64,000 nt of DNA from Pseudomonadota bacterium (lineage in GTDB: Bacteria > Pseudomonadota > Alphaproteobacteria > Sphingomonadales > Sphingomonadaceae): assembly GCA_018240895.1 (NCBI GenBank), contig JAFEEX010000008.1:14488-78487 (forward strand). Direction: 5' to 3'. Every line of letters begins with the position of its first letter. Positions within the stretch are counted from its first letter, which is position 1. Shown here piece after piece: positions 41,375 through 50,211 of the stretch. The position numbers were made by a program, and so were the translations under genes. The notes beneath the pieces were generated by a model. It searched no databases and was not told where the DNA came from. It worked only from the letters and a program-made list of their open reading frames with translations.

Positions 41375-42514
41375 ATGAGCAAGCACAGCAAGATCCCCGT
41401 ACCGCCAACCGAAGGCGAAGACGTGGCGGAACCCAAGCCCGCCGCCCGCGGCACACTGATCGAGCGCGTGGTGCGCAATTATGATCTGGTTCAGCTTTCG
41501 TCACCGCCGATCCCGGACAACCTGATCCCGCCGCCACCGGTCCGCCGGCGCTATCGCCGCAGCGACGAGGTGATCGAGGAGGCCAAGGTTACGCCGGTCG
41601 CCCCGTCCGCGCAAACCGCGCAGACCGCGCCCACGCCGCAGGCGGATCAACCAGCACCTGTGGTACGCGATGAAGAGCGGCCCGAGGTTGTCGAACCGGA
41701 AGTCATCGCCTCTCCGCCCGCGCCGGTCGCGGCCGCTTCCGGTACGCTGGTGCCGATGGCAGAGCCGGTACGCTTCAAGGGAGAAATCCATCCGGTACGC
41801 CGCCCGCACCTGCGTGAGCAGGGGCTGATCGTGCCAGAAGGTGCGGTGACCGGATTGCTTGAGGAATTCCGCATCGTGAAGCGGCAACTGCTGCTTCACG
41901 CATCGCAGCTTGCCCAGCAGGGCATGGGGCAAACCGCGCAGCGGGTGCTGATCTGTTCTCCGCATCCGGGTGAAGGCAAGACCTATACCTCGGTCAACCT
42001 TGCGCTGGCGATCGCGGCGGAGAAGGAAACAGAGGTTCTGCTGGTTGATGCAGACTTCGCCAAGCCTTCTGTGCTGTCGTCGCTGGGGCTGCCTGGCGGA
42101 CCGGGGCTGATGGATGCGCTGTCCAACCCTGATATCGACGTGGCCGATTGCGTGATCGGCACTGACATTTCAGGATTGTGGGTGCTGCCAGCGGGGAACG
42201 CCACCACTTCTGACAGTGAATATCTGGCCAGTTCGCGCACCCGCCAGGTGCTCGACCGGTTGACCCAGGGCGCGCCCAACCGCTTCGTCATTTTTGATTC
42301 GCCGCCCGCGCTGGCGGCCTCGCCCGCCGCCGAGCTGGCCAAATATGTCGGCCAGGCCGTGTTGGTCGCCCGGGCCGATCGCACCGGGCAGGGCGCTCTT
42401 GAAGATGCCATTTCGCTGCTGTCGGCCTGCCCGAACATTCAGCTTTTGCTCAACGCCGTTCATTTCAGCCCAAGCGGTCGCCGCTTCGGTTCTTATTATG
42501 GTTACGGGGGATGA
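41375..42514 (+). CDS. XrtA system-associated tyrosine autokinase
   Basis: A 379-residue BY-kinase: an ATPase of the Wzc/CpsD type that phosphorylates itself on tyrosine and controls polysaccharide assembly with the chain-length protein. The N-terminal 140 residues are Pro/Ala-rich linker. Walker A CSPHPGEGKTYTSVNLALAIA (about 193–213), Walker A' VLLVDADFAKPSV and Walker B-like FVIFDSPPAL are present. The C-terminus RRFGSYYGYGG has the clustered Tyr residues that are autophosphorylated. It has no membrane helix, so it relies on the Wzz-type partner. Four-base overlap with the next gene. Confidence 0.93.
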   Translation: MSKHSKIPVPPTEGEDVAEPKPAARGTLIERVVRNYDLVQLSSPPIPDNLIPPPPVRRRYRRSDEVIEEAKVTPVAPSAQTAQTAPTPQADQPAPVVRDEERPEVVEPEVIASPPAPVAAASGTLVPMAEPVRFKGEIHPVRRPHLREQGLIVPEGAVTGLLEEFRIVKRQLLLHASQLAQQGMGQTAQRVLICSPHPGEGKTYTSVNLALAIAAEKETEVLLVDADFAKPSVLSSLGLPGGPGLMDALSNPDIDVADCVIGTDISGLWVLPAGNATTSDSEYLASSRTRQVLDRLTQGAPNRFVIFDSPPALAASPAAELAKYVGQAVLVARADRTGQGALEDAISLLSACPNIQLLLNAVHFSPSGRRFGSYYGYGG

Positions 42515-44232
42515 CCATGAAATCGCACCTGCAATTTTGCCCGGGCGCGGTGGTTGCCAGTCTGGCTGCGGCGCTGGCCGTCGCGGTTCCGGTAACGCTC
42601 CACGCTCAGGAAATGGCCTATGGCGATGTTGCCGATGAGGATGGCGGGGATGCGTCCGCGCCGCTGACCGGCACCGCGCGCAAACCCATCGCCAAGGTGA
42701 CGCCTTATATCGAGGCGGGCCAGGTCCTGCTGGCGGAACTTTCCCCCAACAGCGACACCCTGACCTATTCGATGCTGGCGGCGGGCGTGGATGCCAACAT
42801 CTATGGCCGCAACAACCAGGGCTCCGTTTCGCTGCGTTACGAACGCCGCTTTGGCTGGGGCGGGCGGGCGCTCGATTCGGATGCGCTTTCGGGTATCGCG
42901 CGGTTCCAGACCGCGATCGTGCCACGCGCGGTCAATTTTGAAGTTGGCGCGCTGGCCTCGCGCAATTCGGTCCAGAACAACGGCTCGGTCGTCAACGGGC
43001 TGGATCTGGGCAATGCGGTAACGCAGGTCTATTCGGTCTATGCCGGTCCCAGCGTGGCGACCCGCACGGGTGACGTTTACCTCAACGGCCACTATTACTT
43101 TGGCTATACCAAGGTTGAAAACCCGCACTCGCTGGTCCTGACGCCGGGGCAGAACCCGATTGACGTGTTCAATTCCTCAACCCGCCACAATGCCGAACTG
43201 CACGTCGGCACCAAGCCGGGTGAGCCCCTGCCGGTCGGGATCGGGGCGGGCGCGGGCTATAGCCGCGAAGACATCACCAATCTTGATCAGCGGGTGGAAG
43301 ATTTCCACGCCCGCGGCGATGTGACCGTTCCGGTTGGCCATGACCTGCAGCTTGTCGGCGGCCTGGGCTGGGAAAACGTCAAGGTATCAAGCCGTGATGC
43401 GCTGCGCGACCCCATAACCGGCCTGCCGGTGGTGGGTTCAAACGGGCGCTATGTCACCGATACGTCAGTGCCGCGTCAGATCGCTTTCGAAAGCGAAGGG
43501 CTGATCTGGGATGCCGGCGTGATATGGCGGCCCAGCCGCCGCACCGCGCTGGAGGCTCACGTTGGAAAGCGGTATGGCTCCACCAACTATTATGGCAGCT
43601 TTGCCTATGCCCCCAATGCCCGGACCAGCCTGAATATCTCGGTCTATGACAGCCTGACCAGTCTGGGCGGGATGCTGAACGACGCGCTGTCCGGGTTGCC
43701 GACGCAGTTTGATGCAGTGCGCAATCCGCTTAACGGTGACCTTGGCGGCTGCGTCGCCGGGCAGGGAGCGCTGCGGCCCGGGCAAAGCAATTGCCTGACC
43801 GGTGCGCTCAGCTCGGTACGTTCGTCCGTGTTCCGCGGGCGCGGCGTCATGGCCAGCCTGGGCTTTACCGGCGGGCGTTACGGCTATGGCATCGGCGCGG
43901 GCTATGATCGCCGCCGGTTCATTGCACTGCCCGGATCGGTGCTGGGTGCAACCGATCAAACCCTGGATGAAAACTGGTGGGTCGCCGCCTATCTCAACGG
44001 GCGGATCGACAGCAAGTCCAACTTTGACACCACCGTCTGGGCCAATTGGTATCAAAGCGGAGACGTTCTGGCCGGCAACAGCAATGCGGTTGGTGCAACG
44101 GCTTCGTACAACCGATCGATCTCAAGCCGGATCAGCGCGACCGCTGCTGTCGGCGTTACCGGCGTGAACCGCGAGTTCCTGGAAGACATCTGGACTGCCC
44201 AGGCCCTTGCCAGCGTGCGCTATTCCTTCTGA
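42511..44232 (+). CDS. XrtA system-associated outer-membrane beta-barrel protein
   Basis: A 573-residue protein with signal peptide (cleavage near VTLHAQ-EM) and alternating beta-strand sequence, ending with Tyr-Ser-Phe (ASVRYSF), the usual last residue for BAM-assembled barrels. It fits the PEP-CTERM system-associated uncharacterised family found at this position in XrtA operons. Repeated Gly/Tyr strands such as YFGYTKVENP and GKRYGSTNYYGSFAY are visible. It may act as an outer-membrane pore or secretion part, complementing the Wza-like protein. The ATG at 42517 is an alternative start; 42511 overlaps the kinase stop. Confidence 0.85.
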   Translation: MTMKSHLQFCPGAVVASLAAALAVAVPVTLHAQEMAYGDVADEDGGDASAPLTGTARKPIAKVTPYIEAGQVLLAELSPNSDTLTYSMLAAGVDANIYGRNNQGSVSLRYERRFGWGGRALDSDALSGIARFQTAIVPRAVNFEVGALASRNSVQNNGSVVNGLDLGNAVTQVYSVYAGPSVATRTGDVYLNGHYYFGYTKVENPHSLVLTPGQNPIDVFNSSTRHNAELHVGTKPGEPLPVGIGAGAGYSREDITNLDQRVEDFHARGDVTVPVGHDLQLVGGLGWENVKVSSRDALRDPITGLPVVGSNGRYVTDTSVPRQIAFESEGLIWDAGVIWRPSRRTALEAHVGKRYGSTNYYGSFAYAPNARTSLNISVYDSLTSLGGMLNDALSGLPTQFDAVRNPLNGDLGGCVAGQGALRPGQSNCLTGALSSVRSSVFRGRGVMASLGFTGGRYGYGIGAGYDRRRFIALPGSVLGATDQTLDENWWVAAYLNGRIDSKSNFDTTVWANWYQSGDVLAGNSNAVGATASYNRSISSRISATAAVGVTGVNREFLEDIWTAQALASVRYSF

Positions 44233-44251
44233 GCCCTACGGAGAAACAGAG

Positions 44252-45436
44252 ATGTTCAACGATTTTTACGGGCTGACCGGGCGGGCCTTCCAGCTTACCC
44301 CCGATCCGGCGTTCTATTTTGAAAGCCTGACGCACCGCAAGGCGCTGTCCTACCTTTCCTACGGCTTGGCCCAGGGCGAAGGCTTCGTGGTGATCACGGG
44401 AGAGGTTGGCGCGGGCAAATCGACTCTGGTGGCGCATCTGATGGCCACCATCGATCCGGCCCGGCTTACGGCGGCGCAGATCGTCACCTCGAAACTTGAT
44501 GGAGAGGAACTGGTCCACGTCGTTGCCCAGGCGTTTGGCCTGATTGTTGAAGGGCATGACAAGGCCAGCGCGCTCGGCGCGATCGAGGCGTTTCTGCATG
44601 ACGAGGCCCGCGCGGGCCGGCGCTGCCTGCTGGTGGTGGACGAATCGCAAAACCTTCAGCTTGAAGCGCTGGAAGAACTGCGGATGCTGTCGAACTTCCA
44701 GCTTGGAGCGCATCCCTTGCTTCAGACCCTGCTGCTTGGCCAGCCGGAATTCCGCGGAACCATTCAGGAGCATCCGCAGCTTGAGCAGCTTCGCCAGCGG
44801 GTCATCGCCGCCCATCATCTGGACGCGATGGAGCGTGACGAGGTTCAGGCCTATGTCGAACACCGCCTGAAATGCGTGGGGTGGGAGGGTAATCCTGCCT
44901 TTGACCAGCGCGTGTTTACCGAACTGTATGAAGCATCGGGCGGCGTGCCGCGGCGTATCAACCAGGTCTGCAACCGGCTGATGATGCTGGGCGCGGTGGA
45001 ACAGCGCAGCCGGATCGACGGGGCAATGCTAAGCCAGGTTCTGGAAGAGCTTGAGCTTGACGGGACGATGCAGCTCAAGCGGCCGGAGCGGAAGCTTGAG
45101 CCTGTTGCGGCTGCTTCCGCCGGCGAAGACGCCGCCGTTGCGCAGGTTCCGGTTGACGCGGTGGCGCTGGCGCAGGTCCAGGCCCTGCTTGCCGAACGCG
45201 ATGCACAGATTGGTGAATTGCAGCAGGCTGTGATCGAGCTTGCCAATGAACGTGACGCCACGCGCTCTGCATCCCCGCAAGCCGATACTGGGCGCGACGA
45301 GGCGATGGCCGCGCTTGAGGCAAAGTTTGCGGCGCTTGAAGCCAAGATGCTTGAGCAGGAACAAACCATCCGCCACACGTTGACCATGCTGATCGAATGG
45401 ATAGAGGCGGACGACCCCAATCGCGCTGCCGCGTGA
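44252..45436 (+). CDS. XrtA/PEP-CTERM system-associated ATPase
   Basis: A 394-residue AAA ATPase of the ExeA/GspA-like type. Its N-terminus MFNDFYGLTGRAFQLTPDPAFYFES is the family mark; Walker A GEVGAGKST is about residue 47–55 and Walker B LLVVDESQNL about 127–136. A conserved stretch GVPRRINQVCNRLMMLG ends the ATPase part. The C-terminal 130 residues form a coiled coil (LAERDAQIGELQQAVIELANERDA). Members of this family occur in almost all XrtA loci and may energise export or biosynthesis. The start at 44252 has GGAG upstream. Role in the system is not established. Confidence 0.9.
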   Translation: MFNDFYGLTGRAFQLTPDPAFYFESLTHRKALSYLSYGLAQGEGFVVITGEVGAGKSTLVAHLMATIDPARLTAAQIVTSKLDGEELVHVVAQAFGLIVEGHDKASALGAIEAFLHDEARAGRRCLLVVDESQNLQLEALEELRMLSNFQLGAHPLLQTLLLGQPEFRGTIQEHPQLEQLRQRVIAAHHLDAMERDEVQAYVEHRLKCVGWEGNPAFDQRVFTELYEASGGVPRRINQVCNRLMMLGAVEQRSRIDGAMLSQVLEELELDGTMQLKRPERKLEPVAAASAGEDAAVAQVPVDAVALAQVQALLAERDAQIGELQQAVIELANERDATRSASPQADTGRDEAMAALEAKFAALEAKMLEQEQTIRHTLTMLIEWIEADDPNRAAA

Positions 45437-45458
45437 TTGCGCAAAGGCAGGATGGCAA

Positions 45459-46346
45459 GTGACACGTACGCAGATTGCTGACGGGCAGATTGTCAACGGG
45501 CTGTCAGTCGATGTCGAAGACTGGTTTCAGGTCGGCGCTTTTGAAGGCGTGATTGACCGCGAAGCCTGGGATTCGCTCGGCTCGCGCGTGGAACGCAATT
45601 GCCATGCGATCCTGGATATGTTCGCCAGTGCGGACGTGAAAGCCACCTTTTTCACGCTGGGCTGGGTGGCGCTGCGGCACAAGGCACTGATGCGGCGCAT
45701 TGTAGGCGAAGGGCACGAACTGGCCAGCCACGGCTGGGACCATGCCCGCGTCTTTCGGCTGGACCGGGCGTCCTTTTCCGCCGATCTGGAAAAAAGCCGC
45801 AAGACGCTGGAAGACGCGGCGGGGGTAGCAATCACCGGATACCGCGCGCCAAGTTTCTCGATCGATCGGCGAACACCCTGGGCCTACATGGTGCTGGCCG
45901 AACAGGGATTTACCTACAGTTCCAGCGTCGCGCCGATCACCCATGATCACTATGGCTGGCGGGAAGCGCCGCGCTTTGCCTTCAAGCCGCTGCCATGGTC
46001 CGATCTGGTGGAAATCCCGGTAACGACCGCGCATTTCGCGGGCCGCCGCCTTGCCGCGGGCGGCGGAGGGTTCTTTCGGGTCTTGCCCTATGCCTTTTCC
46101 CGTTGGGCGATCCGGCAGGTCAACCATCATGATCAGCGGCCCGCTGTGTTCTATTTCCACCCGTGGGAGATTGATCCCGATCAGCCGCGCGTTACCGGCG
46201 CTTCGCTGCGGTCGCGGGTGCGGCATTATACCAATCTGGGGGTGATGGCTGAAAAGCTGCAACAACTCGTGGGCGAATTCGCCTGGGGACGGATGGATGT
46301 GCTGGCTTTGCGCGAAGCCAGCCGGGCGGTGGAACTGGCGGCATGA
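45459..46346 (+). CDS. Polysaccharide deacetylase (XrtA system)
   Basis: A 295-residue carbohydrate esterase family 4 enzyme that removes N-acetyl groups from polysaccharide. Motif 1, LSVDVEDWFQ (about 9–18), holds the catalytic base Asp and metal ligand; motif 2, ELASHGWDH (about 88–96), gives the metal-binding His pair; motif 3, GYRAPSFSI (about 127–135), and the later FYFHPWEID are the rest. No signal peptide is visible, as is usual for the XrtA-associated family. GTG start at 45459 after AGGA. It overlaps the FemAB gene by four bases. Confidence 0.93.
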   Translation: MTRTQIADGQIVNGLSVDVEDWFQVGAFEGVIDREAWDSLGSRVERNCHAILDMFASADVKATFFTLGWVALRHKALMRRIVGEGHELASHGWDHARVFRLDRASFSADLEKSRKTLEDAAGVAITGYRAPSFSIDRRTPWAYMVLAEQGFTYSSSVAPITHDHYGWREAPRFAFKPLPWSDLVEIPVTTAHFAGRRLAAGGGGFFRVLPYAFSRWAIRQVNHHDQRPAVFYFHPWEIDPDQPRVTGASLRSRVRHYTNLGVMAEKLQQLVGEFAWGRMDVLALREASRAVELAA

Positions 46347-47419
46347 ACGCGCCGTTTCACAGTCAGACCCTGACGGTTCGCGCGGCCGATCTGGCAGAGC
46401 CGGACGAAGCCGCGCGGATTGAACGCTATGTAGCTGACCACCCCGAGGGGACGGCATTCCACCGCCCCGCGTGGCTGCTGGCGGCGGCGCACGGCACCGG
46501 CAACCGGGCGCGGGCACTGGTGGCCGAACGGGGTGACGGCCTGCTGGGCTATCTGCCGCTGCTCGATATCCAGTCACCACTGTTTGGCCGCACCTTTGCA
46601 TCAAGCGGGTTCGGGGTTGGCGGGGGCGTGCTGTCAACCGATCGCAAGGCGGCGGCTGGCTTGATTGAGGCGGCGGAGGAATTGGCCGCGCGGCATTCCT
46701 GCCCGGGGATCGAACTGCGCGGCGGGGCGTTGCCTGAAACGCGCGCGGGCTGGACCACAAGGTTCGACGCGCACTGCGGGTTCGTGCGCGATCTTGCGCC
46801 GGATGATGAAGCCGAACTGTTGGCGATCCCCCGCAAGCAGCGTGCCGAAGTGCGCAAGGGGCTGGCGGGCGATCTGACCGTTTCAACCGGCACCGCCCCG
46901 GAAGACCGCGCGGCGCACTATGCCGTCTATGCTGAAAGTGTACGCAATCTGGGCACTCCGGTTTTCCCGCGGCGGTTGTTTGACGAGATTCTGAATGCCT
47001 TTGGCGACGATGCCGATATTCTGACGATCCGCCATGAGGGGGCACCTGTTGCCAGCGTGCTTTCGCTTTATCACAAGGGCGCGGTGATGCCCTATTGGGG
47101 CGGGGGAACCTGGGATGCGCGGCGGCTACGCGCCAATGACCGGATGTATTATGAACTGATGCTTCATGCCCGCCGGCGCGGGGCAAGCCGGTTTGACTTC
47201 GGGCGGTCCAAAACCGGAAGCGGCGCTTATGATTTCAAGCGCAATTGGGGGTTCGAGCCTGAGCCGCTGGGCTATGCAACCTGGACGGCCCCCGGCGCGC
47301 GCGGGCGCAATGTCGATCCGACCAGCGATGATCACAGCGCCAAGATCCAGATGTGGAAACGTCTGCCGCTGCCGCTGGCCAATCTGATCGGGCCATGGAT
47401 TTCACGAGGGCTGGGGTGA
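46343..47419 (+). CDS. FemAB family XrtA/PEP-CTERM system-associated protein
   Basis: A 358-residue acyltransferase with the FemAB/GNAT double fold. N-terminal ERYVADHPEGTAFHRPAWLLAAAHGTG, LAPDDEAELLAIPRKQRAEVRKGL, SVLSLYHKGAVMPYWGGGTWDARRLRANDRMYYELMLHARRRGASRFDFGRSKTGSGAYDFKRNWGF are all typical. FemAB proteins transfer amino acids from tRNA to an amino group, but the acceptor here is unknown: it may be the polysaccharide or lipid. Coupled on both sides by four-base overlaps. It is a second GNAT-like enzyme in this locus beside the one at 35213–36211. Confidence 0.9.
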   Translation: MNAPFHSQTLTVRAADLAEPDEAARIERYVADHPEGTAFHRPAWLLAAAHGTGNRARALVAERGDGLLGYLPLLDIQSPLFGRTFASSGFGVGGGVLSTDRKAAAGLIEAAEELAARHSCPGIELRGGALPETRAGWTTRFDAHCGFVRDLAPDDEAELLAIPRKQRAEVRKGLAGDLTVSTGTAPEDRAAHYAVYAESVRNLGTPVFPRRLFDEILNAFGDDADILTIRHEGAPVASVLSLYHKGAVMPYWGGGTWDARRLRANDRMYYELMLHARRRGASRFDFGRSKTGSGAYDFKRNWGFEPEPLGYATWTAPGARGRNVDPTSDDHSAKIQMWKRLPLPLANLIGPWISRGLG

Positions 47420-48654
47420 CGGACGAAATCCTGTTCCTGTCTCACCGCATTCCCTTTCCGCCCGATCGGGGTGACAAGATCCGGTCGCACCACATTCTGC
47501 GTCACCTTGCCGGCTTGCGGCCGGTTCATGTCGGGACGTTCGCGGATGACGACAGGGATTTTGCGGCGCAAGGGGATTTGGCCGCACTGGCGCAAAGCCA
47601 TTGTCTGGTCCGGCGGTCCAGGCCGCTGATCCTGGCGGGTCTGCAATCGCTTTATCAGCGCCGCCCGGTCAGCCTGCCGGCCTTCGCCAGCACGGAACTT
47701 GCCGGCTATATCGCCCGGGTGCTGGCCGATCGGCCGATCGGGACGATCTATGCTTTTTCGGGGCAGATGGGGCAGTTCATTCCAGACAGTTTTCGGGGCC
47801 GGGTGATCTTCGATTTTGTCGATGTCGATTCGGCCAAATTCGATTCCTACGCCGAAAGCGAGCGCGGCATCCGCCACTGGATCAACGCGCGCGAGGGACG
47901 ATTGCTGAGCGCCGAGGAAGCGCGGATTGCCCGGCGTGCTGACACCAGCCTGTTCGTCTCGCCAGAGGAGGCTGACCTGTTCAGCCTGCGGCTTTCGCCC
48001 GGCGACCGGGCTGCAAGCGACATCCGGGCGATCCGCAACGGCATAGACAGTCACTATTTTGATCGCGCGGCAGTCACCCCCGAAGCAAAAATGCTGGCTT
48101 GCGGCGGGCCGCGGCTGATTTTTGCTGGGCAGATGGACTATGCGCCAAACCATGCCGCGGCATTGCGGGTGATCGAACGGCTGCTGCCGGCGATCCGCGC
48201 CGCACTGCCGCAAGCGACCTTTCACGTGGTTGGCCGCGCGGCGGGTGAGCAACTGCTGCGGCATCACGGGCAGGATGGGGTTTATGTGTGGGGCGGTGTC
48301 GATGACATCCGCACATACCTTGCCGCCGCCGATCTGGCCCTGATCCCGCTGGATCTTGCCCGGGGCGTACAGAACAAGGTGCTGGAAGCCATGGCCATGG
48401 CCCTGCCGGTGGTGCTGACCAATGCTGCGGCAACCGGGGTAAACGCGGTTGCCGGGCAGCAGTTGCTCTGCGCCGATGATGACCGCGATCTGATCGCGCA
48501 GACCCTTGCGCTGCTGTCACAGCCGGAACGGGCCGGCGCAATGGGTGCGGCCGCGCGCCGCCATGTGGTTGACACGCTAAGCTGGGAAGCGACCCTGGCT
48601 CCGCTGGAAGCCATGCTGGACCCCTTGCCGCGCGCCGCCCGCGATGCCGCCTGA
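47416..48654 (+). CDS. Glycosyltransferase, XrtA system-associated
   Basis: A 412-residue GT-B glycosyltransferase (family 1/4-like). The N-terminus SHRIPFPPDRGDKIRSHHILRHL is the mark of the family described as PEP-CTERM/XrtA-associated sugar transferase. The C-terminal domain contains LIFAGQMDYAPNHAAALRVIERLLPAIRAALPQATFHVVG and LIPLDLARGVQNKVLEAMAMALPVV, with the usual nucleotide-sugar-binding Glu. It would add one sugar to the growing repeating unit in the cytoplasm. GTG at 47416 overlaps the FemAB stop; its end overlaps xrtA by 11 bases. It is the only glycosyltransferase recognised in the locus, so others must be elsewhere. Confidence 0.9.
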   Translation: MTDEILFLSHRIPFPPDRGDKIRSHHILRHLAGLRPVHVGTFADDDRDFAAQGDLAALAQSHCLVRRSRPLILAGLQSLYQRRPVSLPAFASTELAGYIARVLADRPIGTIYAFSGQMGQFIPDSFRGRVIFDFVDVDSAKFDSYAESERGIRHWINAREGRLLSAEEARIARRADTSLFVSPEEADLFSLRLSPGDRAASDIRAIRNGIDSHYFDRAAVTPEAKMLACGGPRLIFAGQMDYAPNHAAALRVIERLLPAIRAALPQATFHVVGRAAGEQLLRHHGQDGVYVWGGVDDIRTYLAAADLALIPLDLARGVQNKVLEAMAMALPVVLTNAAATGVNAVAGQQLLCADDDRDLIAQTLALLSQPERAGAMGAAARRHVVDTLSWEATLAPLEAMLDPLPRAARDAA

Positions 48655-50200
48655 CGTGTTGACCGGGCCGCCGGCTTTCGCCTGGGCCGGTTTGACACCG
48701 GCCTGGCGCGGGGCGCTGATCCGGCTGGGGCTGGTGTGGCTGGCGCTGATCGGGGTGTTCCATTTCGACTGGGCGAACATCGCGGACCAGTGGTGGAACA
48801 GTTCCACTTACAACCACATGTTGCTGGTGCCGCTGATTGTCGGTTGGCTGATCTGGCAGCGCGCGCATCAGGTGTTGCTGCTGGACCAGCGCTGCTGGTG
48901 GCCGGGGCTGGGCGCAGTCGCGATGGCGCTGCTGGTGTGGGTGCTGGGCGCGCTGTCCGGCTTTGACCTGCTGCGTCAGACCGGGGCCGTGGCCCTGCTG
49001 CCGGCCAGCCTGCTGACCTTGACGGGGCCAAAGGTTTTTGCCGGCCTGCTGTTCCCCATGGCCTTCATGGCGCTGATGGTTCCCTTTGGCGATGAATTCA
49101 TCGCCCCGCTGCAAATGATCACGGCAGCGCTCACCATTTTCCTGGTCAAGCTGAGCGGAATTCCCGCCACGATTGACGGGGTGTTCATCGATACCCCGGC
49201 GGGCCTGTTCGAAGTGGCAGAGGCCTGTTCGGGGGTGAAGTTCCTGATCGCGATGGTGGCCCTGGGCGTTCTGGTGGCGCACGTCGGCTTTCGGGGCTGG
49301 AAGCGGCGGGCCGCGTTCATGGCGCTGTGCATCGCCGCGCCGATCCTCGCCAACGGGCTGCGCGCTTTCGGCACGATCTATGTCGCGCAGTTTGTGGGGG
49401 CGGAGCGTGCCGGCGGGATAGATCACATTGTCTATGGCTGGATATTCTTCGCCATGGTTGTTGCCGCCGTGCTGGGTATTGCCTGGCGCTTCTTTGATCG
49501 CGCAGCCGATGAACCGATGATCGATCCCGCAGCGATCGCGGCCAATCCGTGGCTCACCCGGCTTGAGCGCACATCATCGGCGGCCCTGCCCACAATCGCC
49601 GGGCTTGCGGCGCTTGTAGCAGCCGCGCTGCTGTGGGCGCGCGCGGCGGATGGTCTTGCCGCACCCTTGCCGGGGTCGATTGCCTTGCCGCAGGTTCCGG
49701 GCTGGCACCGGGTTGACTATGCCCCGGCCGCCCCGTGGGATCCGCGCGGCGCAGGGGCCGATCACCGGCTGCTGGGGCGCTATGCCGATGCTGCCGGGCA
49801 CCGGGTCGATGTGTTCTTTGCGCTGTACGATGCCCAGCGCGAAGGCAAGGAGGCGGGCGGCTTCGGGGAAGGTGCGCTGCGCGCGGGCAGCGGCTGGGCT
49901 TGGCTGGGAGAAGGGCAGGGCATCGATAATGCCAAAACGGACCGGCTGCGATCCAGTCACGGTGTGGAGCGGTTGGCCGAAACGTACTATCGGACCGGTT
50001 CGCTGCTCAGCGGCAGCAACGTTGCGCTGAAGCTCGAAACGATCCGCAACCGGCTGATTCTGCGCCCGCGCACCACGATGATGCTGATCATATCCGCCGA
50101 AGAACGGCCCGGCCACGCCGCCCGGGATGATGTTGCCGCTTTCCGCCATGCGGCGGCACCGATCGGGCCATGGATGGACCGCATCGGTTCTGGCCGTTAG
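48644..50200 (+). CDS. xrtA: Exosortase A fused to EpsI domain
   Basis: A 518-residue inner-membrane transpeptidase-like protein. Exosortase A recognises PEP-CTERM C-terminal signals. Eight or so helices fill the first 290 residues; the catalytic triad is visible as Cys195 (EACSGVKFL), Arg240 (NGLRAFGTIY) and His261 (GIDHIVYGW). After one more helix near 320–340, residues about 345–515 form a periplasmic EpsI domain (PQVPGWHRVDY … LLGRYADAAGHRVDVFFALYDAQREGKEA … RNRLILRPRTTMMLIISAEE). XrtA and EpsI are separate genes in some bacteria but fused here, as in many sphingomonads. Substrates are not present in this window. Confidence 0.93.
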   Translation: MPPDVLTGPPAFAWAGLTPAWRGALIRLGLVWLALIGVFHFDWANIADQWWNSSTYNHMLLVPLIVGWLIWQRAHQVLLLDQRCWWPGLGAVAMALLVWVLGALSGFDLLRQTGAVALLPASLLTLTGPKVFAGLLFPMAFMALMVPFGDEFIAPLQMITAALTIFLVKLSGIPATIDGVFIDTPAGLFEVAEACSGVKFLIAMVALGVLVAHVGFRGWKRRAAFMALCIAAPILANGLRAFGTIYVAQFVGAERAGGIDHIVYGWIFFAMVVAAVLGIAWRFFDRAADEPMIDPAAIAANPWLTRLERTSSAALPTIAGLAALVAAALLWARAADGLAAPLPGSIALPQVPGWHRVDYAPAAPWDPRGAGADHRLLGRYADAAGHRVDVFFALYDAQREGKEAGGFGEGALRAGSGWAWLGEGQGIDNAKTDRLRSSHGVERLAETYYRTGSLLSGSNVALKLETIRNRLILRPRTTMMLIISAEERPGHAARDDVAAFRHAAAPIGPWMDRIGSGR

Positions 50201-50211
50201 GAGCACGGCCC

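Noticed and set aside
45504..47186. 560-codon open frame on the minus strand opposite the deacetylase and FemAB genes
   Set aside because: It is rich in Pro, Arg, His and Gln without domains, typical for the antisense of GC-rich genes, and overlaps two well-recognised plus-strand genes.
48074..49426. 450-codon minus-strand frame opposite glycosyltransferase and xrtA
   Set aside because: Low-complexity His/Arg/Gln/Pro composition and full overlap with genes having intact catalytic residues.
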